Positions 24,646 to 35,565 are shown, counted from the stretch's first letter. The stretch: 64,000 bases of DNA from Sphingobacterium corticibacterium (GCF_004208525.1 NZ_SGIT01000001.1:310001-374000), one strand, 5' to 3'. Program-made: numbers and translations. Notes: a model not told the origin generated them from the letters alone.

Positions 24646-24653
24646 TATAATTG

Positions 24654-24665
24654 TAAAACGATTTG
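24654..24665 (+). promoter_or_regulatory. LacI-type operator 2 upstream of the ROK kinase
   Basis: TAAAACGATTTG repeats the left half of operator 1 exactly and has a weaker right half. It ends 13 bp before the kinase ATG, so a bound repressor would block transcription start or elongation. Confidence 0.5.
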
Positions 24666-24678
24666 AGCTAATACAGTT

Positions 24679-25557
24679 ATGGATACAAAAGAAAGAAAAA
24701 TTATTGGAGTAGATATTGGTGGATCGCATATAGCGGCGGGAGAGGTAGTTTGGAACGAGCGACGGATACGGGCTGGATCCCAAAGACGTATGAGGGTAGA
24801 TTCGCATGCTTCGTCTGAAACTGTTATCAACGCTTGGGCAAATTTTCTCTACCACTTTGTTGACGAGATCAACAAGGATTATGTCCGTATAGGTATCGCT
24901 ATGCCGGGCCCGTTTGACTATACAGAAGGGATCTCCTATATTAAAGAATTGAATAAATACGATGCATTGTATGGTGTAAACGTTAAAAAGGAACTTGCAA
25001 CGATATTAGGTATATCCGAAGAACACATATTGTTTAGAAACGATGCAGAAGCTTTCTTACAAGGAGAGGTCGTGTATAGACCGGGTTTAACCGAAACAAA
25101 AGTAGTAGGGATTACATTAGGTACCGGATTAGGGTCTGCGGTGTCTGACCACGGAGCATGTAAGGATGTTTTTTGGGCGATAAGACCAATGAAGGAAGGG
25201 ATCGCGGAAGATTATATATCTTCTAGATGGTTTATGCATAGATACCGGGAATTGTCTGGTGGACAGTTGGAAAGTGTTGAAGCACTTGCAAAAGGCCAAG
25301 ATCCGTGGAAAGAGCAGATTTTTAGTGAATTTGCTACACATCTGGCTATCTTTCTCAATGATTTTATACATGCAGAATCTGCATCAACAGTCATTATAGG
25401 TGGAAATATTGCTCGGTGTCTTGATCTATTTGTCGATGAGTTGAAAACAAAATTAGACAATAAGCAGGTGGAGTTGTACCAAAGTGCATTATGGGAGGAC
25501 GCAGCTTTATTGGGATCGGGCTATCTTTGGGAAAAGGAGCTTGCTAAATCAATTTAA
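24679..25557 (+). CDS. ROK-family sugar kinase
   Basis: 292 residues. The N-terminal ATP-binding motif IIGVDIGGSHIAAGEV is at 8-23, IAMPGPFDYTEG at about 75-87 binds sugar, FRNDAEAFLQGE (about 118-129) carries the catalytic Asp, and GITLGTGLGSAV (about 143-154) is the second phosphate loop. The Cys-rich zinc motif (C-x-C-G-x-x-G-C) of many ROK proteins is absent and there is no helix-turn-helix, so it is an enzyme, not a repressor. The substrate is likely a hexose such as glucose, mannose or N-acetylglucosamine. The LacI gene is upstream and an FHS sugar permease is 23 bp downstream. Confidence 0.88.
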   Translation: MDTKERKIIGVDIGGSHIAAGEVVWNERRIRAGSQRRMRVDSHASSETVINAWANFLYHFVDEINKDYVRIGIAMPGPFDYTEGISYIKELNKYDALYGVNVKKELATILGISEEHILFRNDAEAFLQGEVVYRPGLTETKVVGITLGTGLGSAVSDHGACKDVFWAIRPMKEGIAEDYISSRWFMHRYRELSGGQLESVEALAKGQDPWKEQIFSEFATHLAIFLNDFIHAESASTVIIGGNIARCLDLFVDELKTKLDNKQVELYQSALWEDAALLGSGYLWEKELAKSI

Positions 25558-25580
25558 ACAGAATTTTATAAACCAAACAA

Positions 25581-26834
25581 ATGAAAGAAAAAATATCTTT
25601 TACAGAGAATAAGTATATGATTACACTTATTTTCGTGACGTCCTTATTTATGTTTTGGGGTATTGCCATCACGATGGGTGACGTGCTCAATAAGCATTTT
25701 CAAACAGTTTTAAATGTCTCAAAGGCTGATTCGGGATTGGTTCAGTTTTCCATATTTGGTGCTTACTTTATTATGAGTATCCCTGCAGGGATGTTTATGA
25801 AAAAATTTGGCTATAAATACGGTGTACTTTTAGGGCTTATATTATTTGCGACCGGCGCTTTTCTTTTTGTGCCAGCAGCTGATGCGGAATCGTTTGGTTT
25901 TTTTAGAATAGCCCTGTTTGTCCTTGGTTGTGGTCTGGCGACATTGGAGACCGTTGCACATCCTTTTATGGCATCTCTAGGGGATCAGCGGAGCAGCGAT
26001 AGAAGGGTTAATTTTGCACAAGCTTTTAATGCGGTAGGTACCATGATTGGTCCGGCATTGGGAACGTATTTTTTATTACGTGGGAGCTACGATATTCCGA
26101 CCGATGGACTGGATTCGGTTAAGAACCTCTATATAGGGATAGGGACGGTTATTCTCTTGATAGCTATATGCTTTTCTTTTGTAAGAATCCCGACGTTGGT
26201 CGATCCCCATAAATCGTCCGAAGAGGTAGATCTTGACGCTGTCAATATTGATGTGGCACCAGATAAAAAGCTCTTTCAGCATCGGCATTTTGTGTGGGCG
26301 GTGATGGCACAATTTTTTAATGCGGCAGCACAGGGGGGCACGTGGGCATTTTTTATCAATTATGGCCATGAGGTTATGGGGTTCTCTGATGAAAAAGCGG
26401 GAAGCTACCTTGTAGTTTTTATGGGAACAATGTTATTAGGACGTTTTATAGGCACATTTTTGATGCGGTATATTGCTGCAAATAAACTGTTAGCTATATT
26501 CGCATTAGCCAATGTCGTCATGTGCGTCATCGTAGCGCAGGGCTGGGGCTGGATATCGTTTGCGGCGCTGCTGGCTATCAATTTCTTCTTTAGTATCATG
26601 TTCCCGACTATTTTTAGTCTAGGGCTCAAAAATCTGGGTGGGCATACCCAACAGGCATCGTCATTTATCTCGATGGGTGTCGTAGGTGCCGCCGTTTTTC
26701 CGTTCTTAATGGGGTTAGTTGCGGATACAAATATTGCGACATCTTACTATCTCCCTATTGTATGTTACATCATTATCTTTTTATTTGGTGCAAAATTCTA
26801 TAAAGTACAGCATGAGGAGGGTGTACATCGTTAA
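25581..26834 (+). CDS. FHS-family sugar:proton symporter (MFS)
   Basis: 417 residues with twelve membrane helices. It begins YMITLIFVTSLFMFWGIAITMGDVLNKHFQ, typical of the fucose-glucose/galactose-GlcNAc (FHS) permease group, with the intracellular loop GMFMKKFGYKYGVLLG between helices 2 and 3 and ETVAHPFMASLGDQRSSDRRVNFAQAFNAVG for helix 5. It would import the sugar phosphorylated by the adjacent ROK kinase. Most FHS proteins have N-P-Y in helix 4; here it is A-H-P-F, so its substrate may differ from the NagP-like protein at 48551. Last gene of the LacI-ROK-FHS unit. Confidence 0.93.
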   Translation: MKEKISFTENKYMITLIFVTSLFMFWGIAITMGDVLNKHFQTVLNVSKADSGLVQFSIFGAYFIMSIPAGMFMKKFGYKYGVLLGLILFATGAFLFVPAADAESFGFFRIALFVLGCGLATLETVAHPFMASLGDQRSSDRRVNFAQAFNAVGTMIGPALGTYFLLRGSYDIPTDGLDSVKNLYIGIGTVILLIAICFSFVRIPTLVDPHKSSEEVDLDAVNIDVAPDKKLFQHRHFVWAVMAQFFNAAAQGGTWAFFINYGHEVMGFSDEKAGSYLVVFMGTMLLGRFIGTFLMRYIAANKLLAIFALANVVMCVIVAQGWGWISFAALLAINFFFSIMFPTIFSLGLKNLGGHTQQASSFISMGVVGAAVFPFLMGLVADTNIATSYYLPIVCYIIIFLFGAKFYKVQHEEGVHR

Positions 26835-26899
26835 TAGGTAATTGGAAACAGCACAAGACTGTCAACCTAGGCGAAATAGGTTAGATTTCGAGATAATCC

Positions 26900-27466
26900 T
26901 CAATTCAAGTCGGGACTTTTGGGGAAATTAGCGACATGGGCATATTTCGGACCTAGGCTGATAAGTGCTTGTTTCCATAAATCTTCGCCATCCTGAAGCA
27001 GAAGTAGATCTGCTGGAAATTTATTGTGTACTGCCCAGCTGTTTTGTGCTATTTCATCGTCCAGTTGTCCGGCGGTCCATCCAGCATAACCTAAAATAAA
27101 TTTAATTTCATCGGGTTGAAGGAGATGATCGTTTACGAGGATCCGTATCTGTTCGAATTCTCCTCCGAAGTAAATACCGTCGACAAGTTCAATGCCTCCC
27201 TGAATTTTTTCTGGAACTTTATGAAGAAAAAATAGTGCTTCTACGCCAACTGGCCCTCCGATATATAAAGGAAATTGTGTATTTTCTATATCAGGTATGA
27301 CATCCGATAAGAACAATGAAGAGCGATTATTGACAATAACGCCCATTGTTCCTTCAATAACATCGTGTTCGCAAAGTAAAATGACCGATCTTTCGAAGTT
27401 GTTGTCAAGCATAAACGGTTCAGAAAGTAATAAACTTCCTTTTTGGGGTGTGTGCGTATTGAACAT
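26900..27466 (-). CDS. YqgE/AlgH family protein
   Basis: 188 residues, standard length for YqgE. Characteristic stretches: KGSLLLSEPFMLDNNFERSVILLCEHD (residues 9-35), GTMGVIVNNRS, YIGGPVGVEALFFLH, and IKFILGYAGWTAGQLDDEIAQNSW (about 124-147). The family is conserved and cytoplasmic, but the biochemical role is not established. It is divergent from pdxH with 138 bp between them. Confidence 0.95.
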   Translation of the reverse strand: MFNTHTPQKGSLLLSEPFMLDNNFERSVILLCEHDVIEGTMGVIVNNRSSLFLSDVIPDIENTQFPLYIGGPVGVEALFFLHKVPEKIQGGIELVDGIYFGGEFEQIRILVNDHLLQPDEIKFILGYAGWTAGQLDDEIAQNSWAVHNKFPADLLLLQDGEDLWKQALISLGPKYAHVANFPKSPDLN

Positions 27467-27604
27467 AATAAAGAAGCCTTTCGTTTAACTAAAACTTGCA
27501 TCAATATAGGTTGTTTTTCCCGAAAAACCAATTTTTTGTACCGTACACCTTACGAATCCCGTCGCTTTTGATTAAGTTTGTGTTTGCATCAACATACTTA
27601 ACCC

Positions 27605-28258
27605 ATGTCCATTATCCATAAAGATATTGCAGCTATACGAGAAGATTATTGTAAATATAAATTGGACGAAAAGGATGTGTTATCCAGTCCGATCGAACAG
27701 TTTCAGCGTTGGTTTGACGACGCCCGTTATGCGGAAGTGGTCGAACCAAATGCAATGGTCTTGGCAACGGTCGGAGAAGACGGCTTTCCCTCTTCAAGAG
27801 TCGTTCTTTTGAAAGATATAAAACCTTCAGGATTTAGCTTTTTTACAAACTATCATAGTAGAAAGGGACAGGCTATGTCGAAACAAAAGAAAGTTAGTCT
27901 TTTGTTTTTTTGGCCTGAACTGCAGAGACAGATACGCATCGAGGGATGGGCAGAGAAGTTGCCTTCGGAAGATTCGGATGAATATTTTGCATCCCGTCCC
28001 AAAGGAAGCCGGATAGGAGCAATTGCCTCGCCACAGAGTCAGGTCATTACTAACAGAAAAGTATTGGAAACACGTGTCGATGAATTGACGACAGAATATG
28101 CGGAGAAAACTACGATAGAACGCCCTGCTTTTTGGGGAGGATATTTGGTTAGCCCGCTTCGCGTGGAATTTTGGCAAGGTAGAAGTAGTCGTTTGCACGA
28201 CCGTATCGAATACGTCTTCCAACAGGGAGATTGGATTATACAACGATTAGCACCGTAG
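27605..28258 (+). CDS. pdxH: Pyridoxamine 5'-phosphate oxidase
   Basis: 217 residues, full length. It uses FMN to oxidise pyridoxine or pyridoxamine 5'-phosphate to pyridoxal phosphate. Visible motifs: MVLATVGEDGFPSSRVVLLKD (FMN binding, about 50-70), GFSFFTNYHSRKGQ, QRQIRIEGWAEKL, and the C-terminal signature FWGGYLVSPLRVEFWQGRSSRLHDR, ending RLAP as usual. nuoC begins 3 bp after its stop codon, so the two are co-translated despite having unrelated roles. A TAAGTTTG box at 27573-27580 may be its -7 element. Confidence 0.97.
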   Translation: MSIIHKDIAAIREDYCKYKLDEKDVLSSPIEQFQRWFDDARYAEVVEPNAMVLATVGEDGFPSSRVVLLKDIKPSGFSFFTNYHSRKGQAMSKQKKVSLLFFWPELQRQIRIEGWAEKLPSEDSDEYFASRPKGSRIGAIASPQSQVITNRKVLETRVDELTTEYAEKTTIERPAFWGGYLVSPLRVEFWQGRSSRLHDRIEYVFQQGDWIIQRLAP

Positions 28259-28261
28259 TAC

Positions 28262-28753
28262 ATGATAACAAGAGTAACAGATTTAATAATTAAGAATATT
28301 GGTGAACAAGCTATTGTTCGTATAGAGGAAGAACATTTGCAGCCTATCTTAGTCATTCATATTGATAACCTAGTAGAAACTGCTTTTTTGCTGCGCGATA
28401 TGGAGGGATACTATTTTGATTTTCTTTCTAATATTTCGGCAGTAGATTATCACCCCGAACAACGGTTTGGTGTCGTATACCACCTGGCATCCATTCCTTA
28501 CCAAACACAACTTACCTTAAAAGTCGAAATCGAGAACGACCGCCGGTTTGATAATTTGCCCGAGGTCCCCTCTGTTGCGACTGTTTGGCGTACAGCCGAT
28601 TGGCACGAACGGGAGGCGTTCGATCTGATGGGTGTATTTTTTACAGGGCATCCAGATTTAAGACGTATTCTTCTGCCGGACGACTGGCAGGGATATCCGT
28701 TGCGGAAGGATTACGAAGATGCGGAAACATATCATGGCATAGCTATTAAATAG
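28262..28753 (+). CDS. nuoC: NADH-quinone oxidoreductase subunit C
   Basis: 163 residues, the usual size for an unfused NuoC (30-kDa subunit). The C-terminal signature is complete: ADWHEREAFDLMGVFFTGHPDLRRIL, then PLRKDY. It is part of the peripheral arm of respiratory complex I. nuoD follows after 6 bp. nuoA/nuoB, normally just upstream, are absent; pdxH occupies that place. Confidence 0.96.
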   Translation: MITRVTDLIIKNIGEQAIVRIEEEHLQPILVIHIDNLVETAFLLRDMEGYYFDFLSNISAVDYHPEQRFGVVYHLASIPYQTQLTLKVEIENDRRFDNLPEVPSVATVWRTADWHEREAFDLMGVFFTGHPDLRRILLPDDWQGYPLRKDYEDAETYHGIAIK

Positions 28754-28759
28754 AAGGAG

Positions 28760-29950
28760 ATGACGCGTTATAACGAAGGACTGGAAAATTATAAGAAGAA
28801 GATTGCGGCGATAACTTCGCAGGAAATGGTCATCAATATGGGGCCGCAACACCCATCTACACATGGTGTATTACGCCTGGAGTTGATTACAGATGGAGAA
28901 GTGGTGAAGGATATTGTTCCGCATTTAGGATATCTCCATCGTTGTTTCGATAAGCACGCCGAATCGATGAACTATGGAAAGGCCATACCGTTTACGGATC
29001 GGTTAGATTATCTGTCGTCCATGAACAACAGCCATGCTTTTGTGATGGGAGTAGAGCGTATGCTCAAGATTGAAAATAAGCTCCCTAAGCGAGTGGAATA
29101 TATACGGGTGTTGGTCTGTGAGCTTAATCGTATTGCTTCCCATTTGATTGCTATCGGTACTTACGGAATTGATATTGGTGCTTTTACACCTTTCATGTGG
29201 TGTTTTCGGGATAGAGAGCATATTATGAATATGTTGGAATGGGCTTCCGGATCGCGCATGCTCTACAATTATATTTGGGTGGGCGGCTTGTTTTATGACC
29301 TGCCTGTAGGTTTTGAAAAGCGCTGCCAGGAATTTGTAGATTATTTCAAACCTAAGTTAGTAGAGCTGGATGATTTGCTTTCCAATAATCAGATATTTAT
29401 TTCACGTACAGCGAATATCGGAGCTTTGCCTGCAGACGTTGCAATCAATTATGGATGCAGTGGGCCGATGCTAAGAGCCTCAGGTATTAAGTGGGACTTA
29501 CGACGGGTAGATGGGTACAGTGTTTATCCAGAACTGGAGTTTGAAATTCCAGTCGGAAAAGGAGAGATGGGAATGCTCGGGGATTGTTGGGATCGATACA
29601 AAGTACGGGTAGAGGAAGTGAAAGAGTCTGTGAAAATTATAGAACAGTGCCTACAAAGGCTTCAGACAGATTTTAAAAGAACACCCGATTTCGATCCCCG
29701 AGGGTTAGTTCCAAAAAAGGTAAACTTAAAAGCGCAAGAATACTATGTTCGTGCCGAAAACCCCAAAGGAGAATTAGGTTTTCATTTTGTAACACAAGAG
29801 AAAACAGATGTGCCGAAACGGGTGAAAGCACGAGGTCCCAGCTTTAACAACCTTTCGGTGTTGCCCGAGCTGGGTAAAGGACAACTTATAGCGGATTTAA
29901 TCGCTATTTTAGGTTCTATTGATATTGTATTGGGTGAAGTAGATAGATAG
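28760..29950 (+). CDS. nuoD: NADH-quinone oxidoreductase subunit D
   Basis: 396 residues, complete. 49-kDa subunit of complex I, which with NuoB forms the quinone site. Motifs: [17 protein letters not shown] (about 26-42), the catalytic-cavity His in [22 protein letters not shown], and near the end [42 protein letters not shown], the canonical C terminus. No subunit E-N genes follow; pyrC starts 36 bp downstream. The sequence shows no decay, so it should be functional if the other subunits are encoded elsewhere. Confidence 0.97.
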   Translation: MTRYNEGLENYKKKIAAITSQEMVINMGPQHPSTHGVLRLELITDGEVVKDIVPHLGYLHRCFDKHAESMNYGKAIPFTDRLDYLSSMNNSHAFVMGVERMLKIENKLPKRVEYIRVLVCELNRIASHLIAIGTYGIDIGAFTPFMWCFRDREHIMNMLEWASGSRMLYNYIWVGGLFYDLPVGFEKRCQEFVDYFKPKLVELDDLLSNNQIFISRTANIGALPADVAINYGCSGPMLRASGIKWDLRRVDGYSVYPELEFEIPVGKGEMGMLGDCWDRYKVRVEEVKESVKIIEQCLQRLQTDFKRTPDFDPRGLVPKKVNLKAQEYYVRAENPKGELGFHFVTQEKTDVPKRVKARGPSFNNLSVLPELGKGQLIADLIAILGSIDIVLGEVDR

Positions 29951-29986
29951 TGATAGTAAGAAACAACTTATAATTTATAAAGCGAT

Positions 29987-31324
29987 ATGTCATCAATTCT
30001 TATAAAATCTGCACAAATTGTCAACGAAGGAAAGACTTTTTTGAGCGATATATACATTAGTAATGGGCGAATAGAAATGATCGCTGAAGAAATCAACCAT
30101 CCTGCCGATCAGACAATAGACGCACGAGGTTTACATTTGTTACCGGGGCTCATCGATGATCAAGTGCATTTTCGTGAACCGGGCTTGACCTATAAAGCGG
30201 ATATTTGGCACGAAAGCCGTGCAGCGGTTGCAGGAGGTACAACTTCGTTTATGGAAATGCCGAATACGGTTCCGAATACATTGACTCAAAAATTATTGCA
30301 GGACAAATACGATATTGCTGCCGAAAAATCATTGGCAAATTATTCGTTTTTTATGGGAGCCGCCAATGACAATTTGAACGAGGTTTTAAAAACGAACCCA
30401 CGTGATGTATGTGGTATCAAGATTTTTATGGGATCGTCTACTGGTAATATGTTGGTAGATAACGAGGCAACATTGGAGAAGATTTTTGCAGAAGCACCGA
30501 CATTGATTGCGGTACATTGTGAAGACGAAGCAACTATACAACGCAATCTTCAAGCTTTTAAGGAAAAATATGGGGAAGAGGAGCTTCGGCCATTTATGCA
30601 TCCGCTTATCCGGACAGCAGAGGCTTGTTATCTTTCTTCTTCTAAAGCGGTGGAACTTGCCAAAAAGCATGATGCTCGTCTTCATATATTGCATATTTCG
30701 ACAGCAGCAGAGACAGCACTGTTTGTGAGTTCTATTCCCTTAAAGGAGAAAAAAATTACGGCGGAAGCTTGCATACACCATCTTTGGTTCTCTGACGCAG
30801 ATTATGAAGAAAAAGGAAACTTTATTAAATGGAATCCGGCAGTGAAAACAGAAGCCGATAGGGACGGCGTTTTTCAAGCTGTACTAGATGGACATATCGA
30901 TGTCATTGCCACTGATCACGCGCCTCATACATTCGAAGAAAAATCGAAACTTTATTCGCAGGCGCCGTCGGGCGGTCCGTTAGTGCAGCACGCACTCCAA
31001 GCGTTGTTGGATTTTGTAAAACAGGGTAAAATTACATTGGAGCAAGTGGTACAAAAAACGGCACATAATACGGCTGAACTGTTTCAGGTGGAAAACAGAG
31101 GTTTTATCAGAGAGGGCTATTGGGCGGATTTGGTGTTGGTAGACCTTGATAGGCCGTATACCGTTTCTAAAGATAACATTTTGTCCAAGTGCGGTTGGTC
31201 ACCTTTTGAGGGGCATACCTTTTCGTCTACTATAGTCCACACGTTAGTCTCCGGAAACGTTGCTTATACAGATGGCAAGATTATTGAAGTAGGTACAGGG
31301 CATCGGTTATTGTTTAATCGGTAG
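29987..31324 (+). CDS. pyrC: Dihydroorotase
   Basis: 445 residues, class I amidohydrolase type. It cyclises carbamoyl-aspartate to dihydroorotate in pyrimidine synthesis. Seen: GLIDDQVHFREPGLTYKAD (residues 55-73), CGIKIFMGSSTGNMLV (metal-bridging Lys), IAVHCEDE, LHILHISTA, and VIATDHAPHTFEEK (catalytic Asp). The usual Asp-x-His-x-His metal motif reads Asp-Asp-Gln59-Val-His61, so the first zinc His is Gln; I recall the same change in other Bacteroidota dihydroorotases. The downstream SGGPLVQHALQALL is normal. Co-directional with nuoD. Confidence 0.93.
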   Translation: MSSILIKSAQIVNEGKTFLSDIYISNGRIEMIAEEINHPADQTIDARGLHLLPGLIDDQVHFREPGLTYKADIWHESRAAVAGGTTSFMEMPNTVPNTLTQKLLQDKYDIAAEKSLANYSFFMGAANDNLNEVLKTNPRDVCGIKIFMGSSTGNMLVDNEATLEKIFAEAPTLIAVHCEDEATIQRNLQAFKEKYGEEELRPFMHPLIRTAEACYLSSSKAVELAKKHDARLHILHISTAAETALFVSSIPLKEKKITAEACIHHLWFSDADYEEKGNFIKWNPAVKTEADRDGVFQAVLDGHIDVIATDHAPHTFEEKSKLYSQAPSGGPLVQHALQALLDFVKQGKITLEQVVQKTAHNTAELFQVENRGFIREGYWADLVLVDLDRPYTVSKDNILSKCGWSPFEGHTFSSTIVHTLVSGNVAYTDGKIIEVGTGHRLLFNR

Positions 31325-31375
31325 GAACACGACTCATATACCATGCATGGATAGTTATAGCGTTATTGGAATGTT

Positions 31376-32878
31376 ATGAAAGAGACCTTATTTCTTTTAT
31401 GTATAATCACTGCCGGCCTTCAGGCTTGTCATCAAACAACGATTACTGGTGAATCAAATAGATATGCAGACGCGATGACGTTGGATACAACGGCTTACAA
31501 CAGCTTATATAAAACATATAGGGAAGGAGCTTTAACACACAGACGTTTTAAGCATCAAGATGTAGTGGCCTTGGTTAAAATACATGAAGCAAAGGAAATA
31601 TTGCAGGTTGCAGAGATAGGTAAGTCGGTGGAAAGCCGTGCGATTTATAAACTTCAATATGGTAGAGGTGATAAAAAGGTCATGTTGTGGTCGCAGATGC
31701 ACGGTGATGAGCCTACGGCAACGCAGGCACTGTTTGATATCTTCAATTTCTTGGAAGGTGAGGATGACGGCTTTGATTCCATCCGCAACTGTCTTAAGGA
31801 TAACTTGACTATTCATTTTATCCCGATGCTCAACCCAGATGGTGCAGAACGTTTTATACGGCGAAATGCACAATACATTGATTTGAATCGTGATGCACGT
31901 GCCAATCAGACAATAGAAGCGAAACTCTTGCGGCGGATGGCGGAAGAAATTAAGCCAAACTATGGTTTTAACCTACACGATCAAAGTATATATTATAATG
32001 TGCCCGGAACGAAAAATCCTGTAACGATAGCGGTGCTTGCGCCGGCGTATAATACAGAAAGGGAAGTGAACGATGTCCGGAAAGGAGCGATGCAGTTGAT
32101 TGTGGGTATGAATAATCTCTTGCAGCAATATGTTCCTAATGCGGTGGCGAAGTATGACGACACGCATTCGCCACGCGGTTTTGGTGACAATTTCCAGGCC
32201 TGGGGAGCAAGTACGGTGTTAATTGAATCAGGCGGCTTAAAAGGCGATCCTGAAAAACAGGAAATAAGACGGCTTAATTTTGCCATTATCTTAAACGCTT
32301 TATTGGAAATAGCACAAGATTCGTATAAAAAATACAATTATAAAGCTTACGATGATATACCTTTTAACGCTTCTCAACTGCATGATGTGATCATCCGTAA
32401 GATCGATTTGGGAACGGATAGTGTACCGTTAAAGACAGACATTGCTATTCGTCGTGCCGAATTGACTGTGGAACGGGATTATTGTGTACGGGGGTGGGTA
32501 GAAGATATAGGAGATCTAGAAGGTACGTATGGTTACGATGAATTAGATGTAGATGGGTTGAAATTCGTGCAAGGAAAAGTCTATCCGCAAGTTTTCCAAA
32601 CAGTTGATGATATCAGTAATAGTAGAGCTTTGGAGCTGCTGAAAGAAGGATATATTGCGGTACGGGTAGCCTCAAGAGGATCGGATCGATTACATAATCT
32701 TCCATTGGTTGTTTCTGCTCATGCTGAATTTGTGCCTACGGCTAAAATTGTGCTGACAGGAACTAGTAATTTCTTTTTAGGGGACGGCGCAACGTTAAAA
32801 TATGCGGTGGTCAACGGTTATCTTATCGATTTAAGTCGACCACCACAGGAAAATTTTTATAAAAACTGGATTAATTAG
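31376..32878 (+). CDS. M14-family zinc carboxypeptidase lipoprotein
   Basis: 500 residues. The lipoprotein signal ends TAGLQACHQ (Cys at about 18). The M14 peptidase domain has zinc ligands His109 and Glu112 (QMHGDEPTA) and His201 (FNLHDQ), the substrate-binding segment PDGAERFIRRNAQYIDLNRDAR, and the catalytic Glu284 in VLIESGG. About 170 residues follow as a beta-rich C-terminal region without a recognised motif. It probably removes C-terminal residues from peptides or trims cell-wall peptides at the envelope. Its 3' end overlaps that of the convergent gene at 32871 by 8 bp. Confidence 0.9.
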   Translation: MKETLFLLCIITAGLQACHQTTITGESNRYADAMTLDTTAYNSLYKTYREGALTHRRFKHQDVVALVKIHEAKEILQVAEIGKSVESRAIYKLQYGRGDKKVMLWSQMHGDEPTATQALFDIFNFLEGEDDGFDSIRNCLKDNLTIHFIPMLNPDGAERFIRRNAQYIDLNRDARANQTIEAKLLRRMAEEIKPNYGFNLHDQSIYYNVPGTKNPVTIAVLAPAYNTEREVNDVRKGAMQLIVGMNNLLQQYVPNAVAKYDDTHSPRGFGDNFQAWGASTVLIESGGLKGDPEKQEIRRLNFAIILNALLEIAQDSYKKYNYKAYDDIPFNASQLHDVIIRKIDLGTDSVPLKTDIAIRRAELTVERDYCVRGWVEDIGDLEGTYGYDELDVDGLKFVQGKVYPQVFQTVDDISNSRALELLKEGYIAVRVASRGSDRLHNLPLVVSAHAEFVPTAKIVLTGTSNFFLGDGATLKYAVVNGYLIDLSRPPQENFYKNWIN

Positions 32879-33767
32879 TTGATGCTGCTAATAGCTCGCG
32901 GAAATTGCGCACGCTCTGGGCAACATCAATTTGATTATTTTCCCAGTTATATTCATATTCTGCTGAAAGCATCCCGTCAAAGTTTTGCCTTTTCAATTCT
33001 TCGATAACCTCGTTGATAGGCAGTTTACCGGTTCCCCAATGCACATCGTGTGCTTTTTTATCACCAAACTCATTCAAATCTTTAAAGTGTGAATGTATAA
33101 TCTTACCTTCTAATTTTTTTAGGCATTCTACCGGGTCTAATCCCGAGCGCATCCAGTGTCCAACATCGACTGCCGCACCCATTTTCGGACTTCTTCCTTC
33201 CAGTGCTGCTAAAACTACTTCTGGCTTCCAATAGGTTGAAGGTTCCGGATGGTTATGAATTGCAGCGCGGATATCGTATTTCTCACATAGGGTAGAGACA
33301 ATGTCCAAATGCTCTTCTTTGGGCTCGCAGTTGATGACCTTGACACCCATATCTTGGGCAAAAGCAAAAATTTGTTCCCATTCTTCAGCATCTTTACCAT
33401 TTACTACCCCAAAAGCATGTAGTGTAATATTATGGTCGGCCAAGAGTTTCCGCACCAGATCCCGTCCTTCTTCTGAGAGGGTATAAGTGAATTTTTCCTC
33501 ATTTCCGGCGCCGACAATCTGTCCTGGAAAAGCTTCGACAAAGCGTAAATCGGCACTATCGATTTTATCCAGCGCTTCCGCAAAAGTGAATAATCTGAAG
33601 GTGTACGCCTGTGCTCCTAATTTCCAGTTTACATGTTCTTCGGGATAACCGAGGGTATCCTGCAAGGTATCTTCTACTTGTGCGGTTGAAGAAGTTGTTC
33701 CAGAAGAACAAGATAACAAGGCAATTCCCGCTACCAATATAAGCGAGGACAATGTGTTTAGTTTCAT
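32871..33767 (-). CDS. Exported sugar phosphate isomerase/epimerase-like TIM-barrel lipoprotein
   Basis: 298 residues. The signal peptide ends GIALLSCSSG (lipidated Cys at about 20). The rest is a xylose-isomerase-like TIM barrel (AP endonuclease family 2 fold): WKLGAQAYTFRLFTFAEALD, VEAFPG, ITLHAFGVVNG, GVKVINCEPKEEHL, IRAAIHNHPEP, MGAAVDVGHWMRSGLDPVECLKKL, IIHSHFKDLNE, and LSAEYEYNWENN. The Glu/Asp/His residues on barrel strands suggest a retained metal site. These exported members act on sugars or are of unknown function. It stands alone; it is followed on its coding strand only by the convergent M14 gene. Confidence 0.9.
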   Translation of the reverse strand: MKLNTLSSLILVAGIALLSCSSGTTSSTAQVEDTLQDTLGYPEEHVNWKLGAQAYTFRLFTFAEALDKIDSADLRFVEAFPGQIVGAGNEEKFTYTLSEEGRDLVRKLLADHNITLHAFGVVNGKDAEEWEQIFAFAQDMGVKVINCEPKEEHLDIVSTLCEKYDIRAAIHNHPEPSTYWKPEVVLAALEGRSPKMGAAVDVGHWMRSGLDPVECLKKLEGKIIHSHFKDLNEFGDKKAHDVHWGTGKLPINEVIEELKRQNFDGMLSAEYEYNWENNQIDVAQSVRNFRELLAASTN

Positions 33768-33801
33768 GGTCTGTTTTATAAGTTTAGAAAGCCAAAGTAA
33801 T

Positions 33802-33839
33802 AAAAAATAAGGGGAAACTTACATTTCCCCTTATTTTTT
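33802..33839 (-). terminator. Rho-independent terminator of the ABC-F gene
   Basis: Sixteen-base arms at 33802-33817 and 33824-33839 pair perfectly around a 6-nt loop (CTTACA), with a GGGG/CCCC core and A/T runs at the outer ends, so the RNA of the minus strand ends in a U-tract. It lies directly downstream of the gene ending at 33854. Confidence 0.8.
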
Positions 33840-33853
33840 ATAGGAGTTTGTAT

Positions 33854-35521
<1,668 letters not shown>

Positions 35522-35565
35522 TTAAGAGGCTAACTTTTTAAGCAATCGATTGTGTTTCAATAAGG

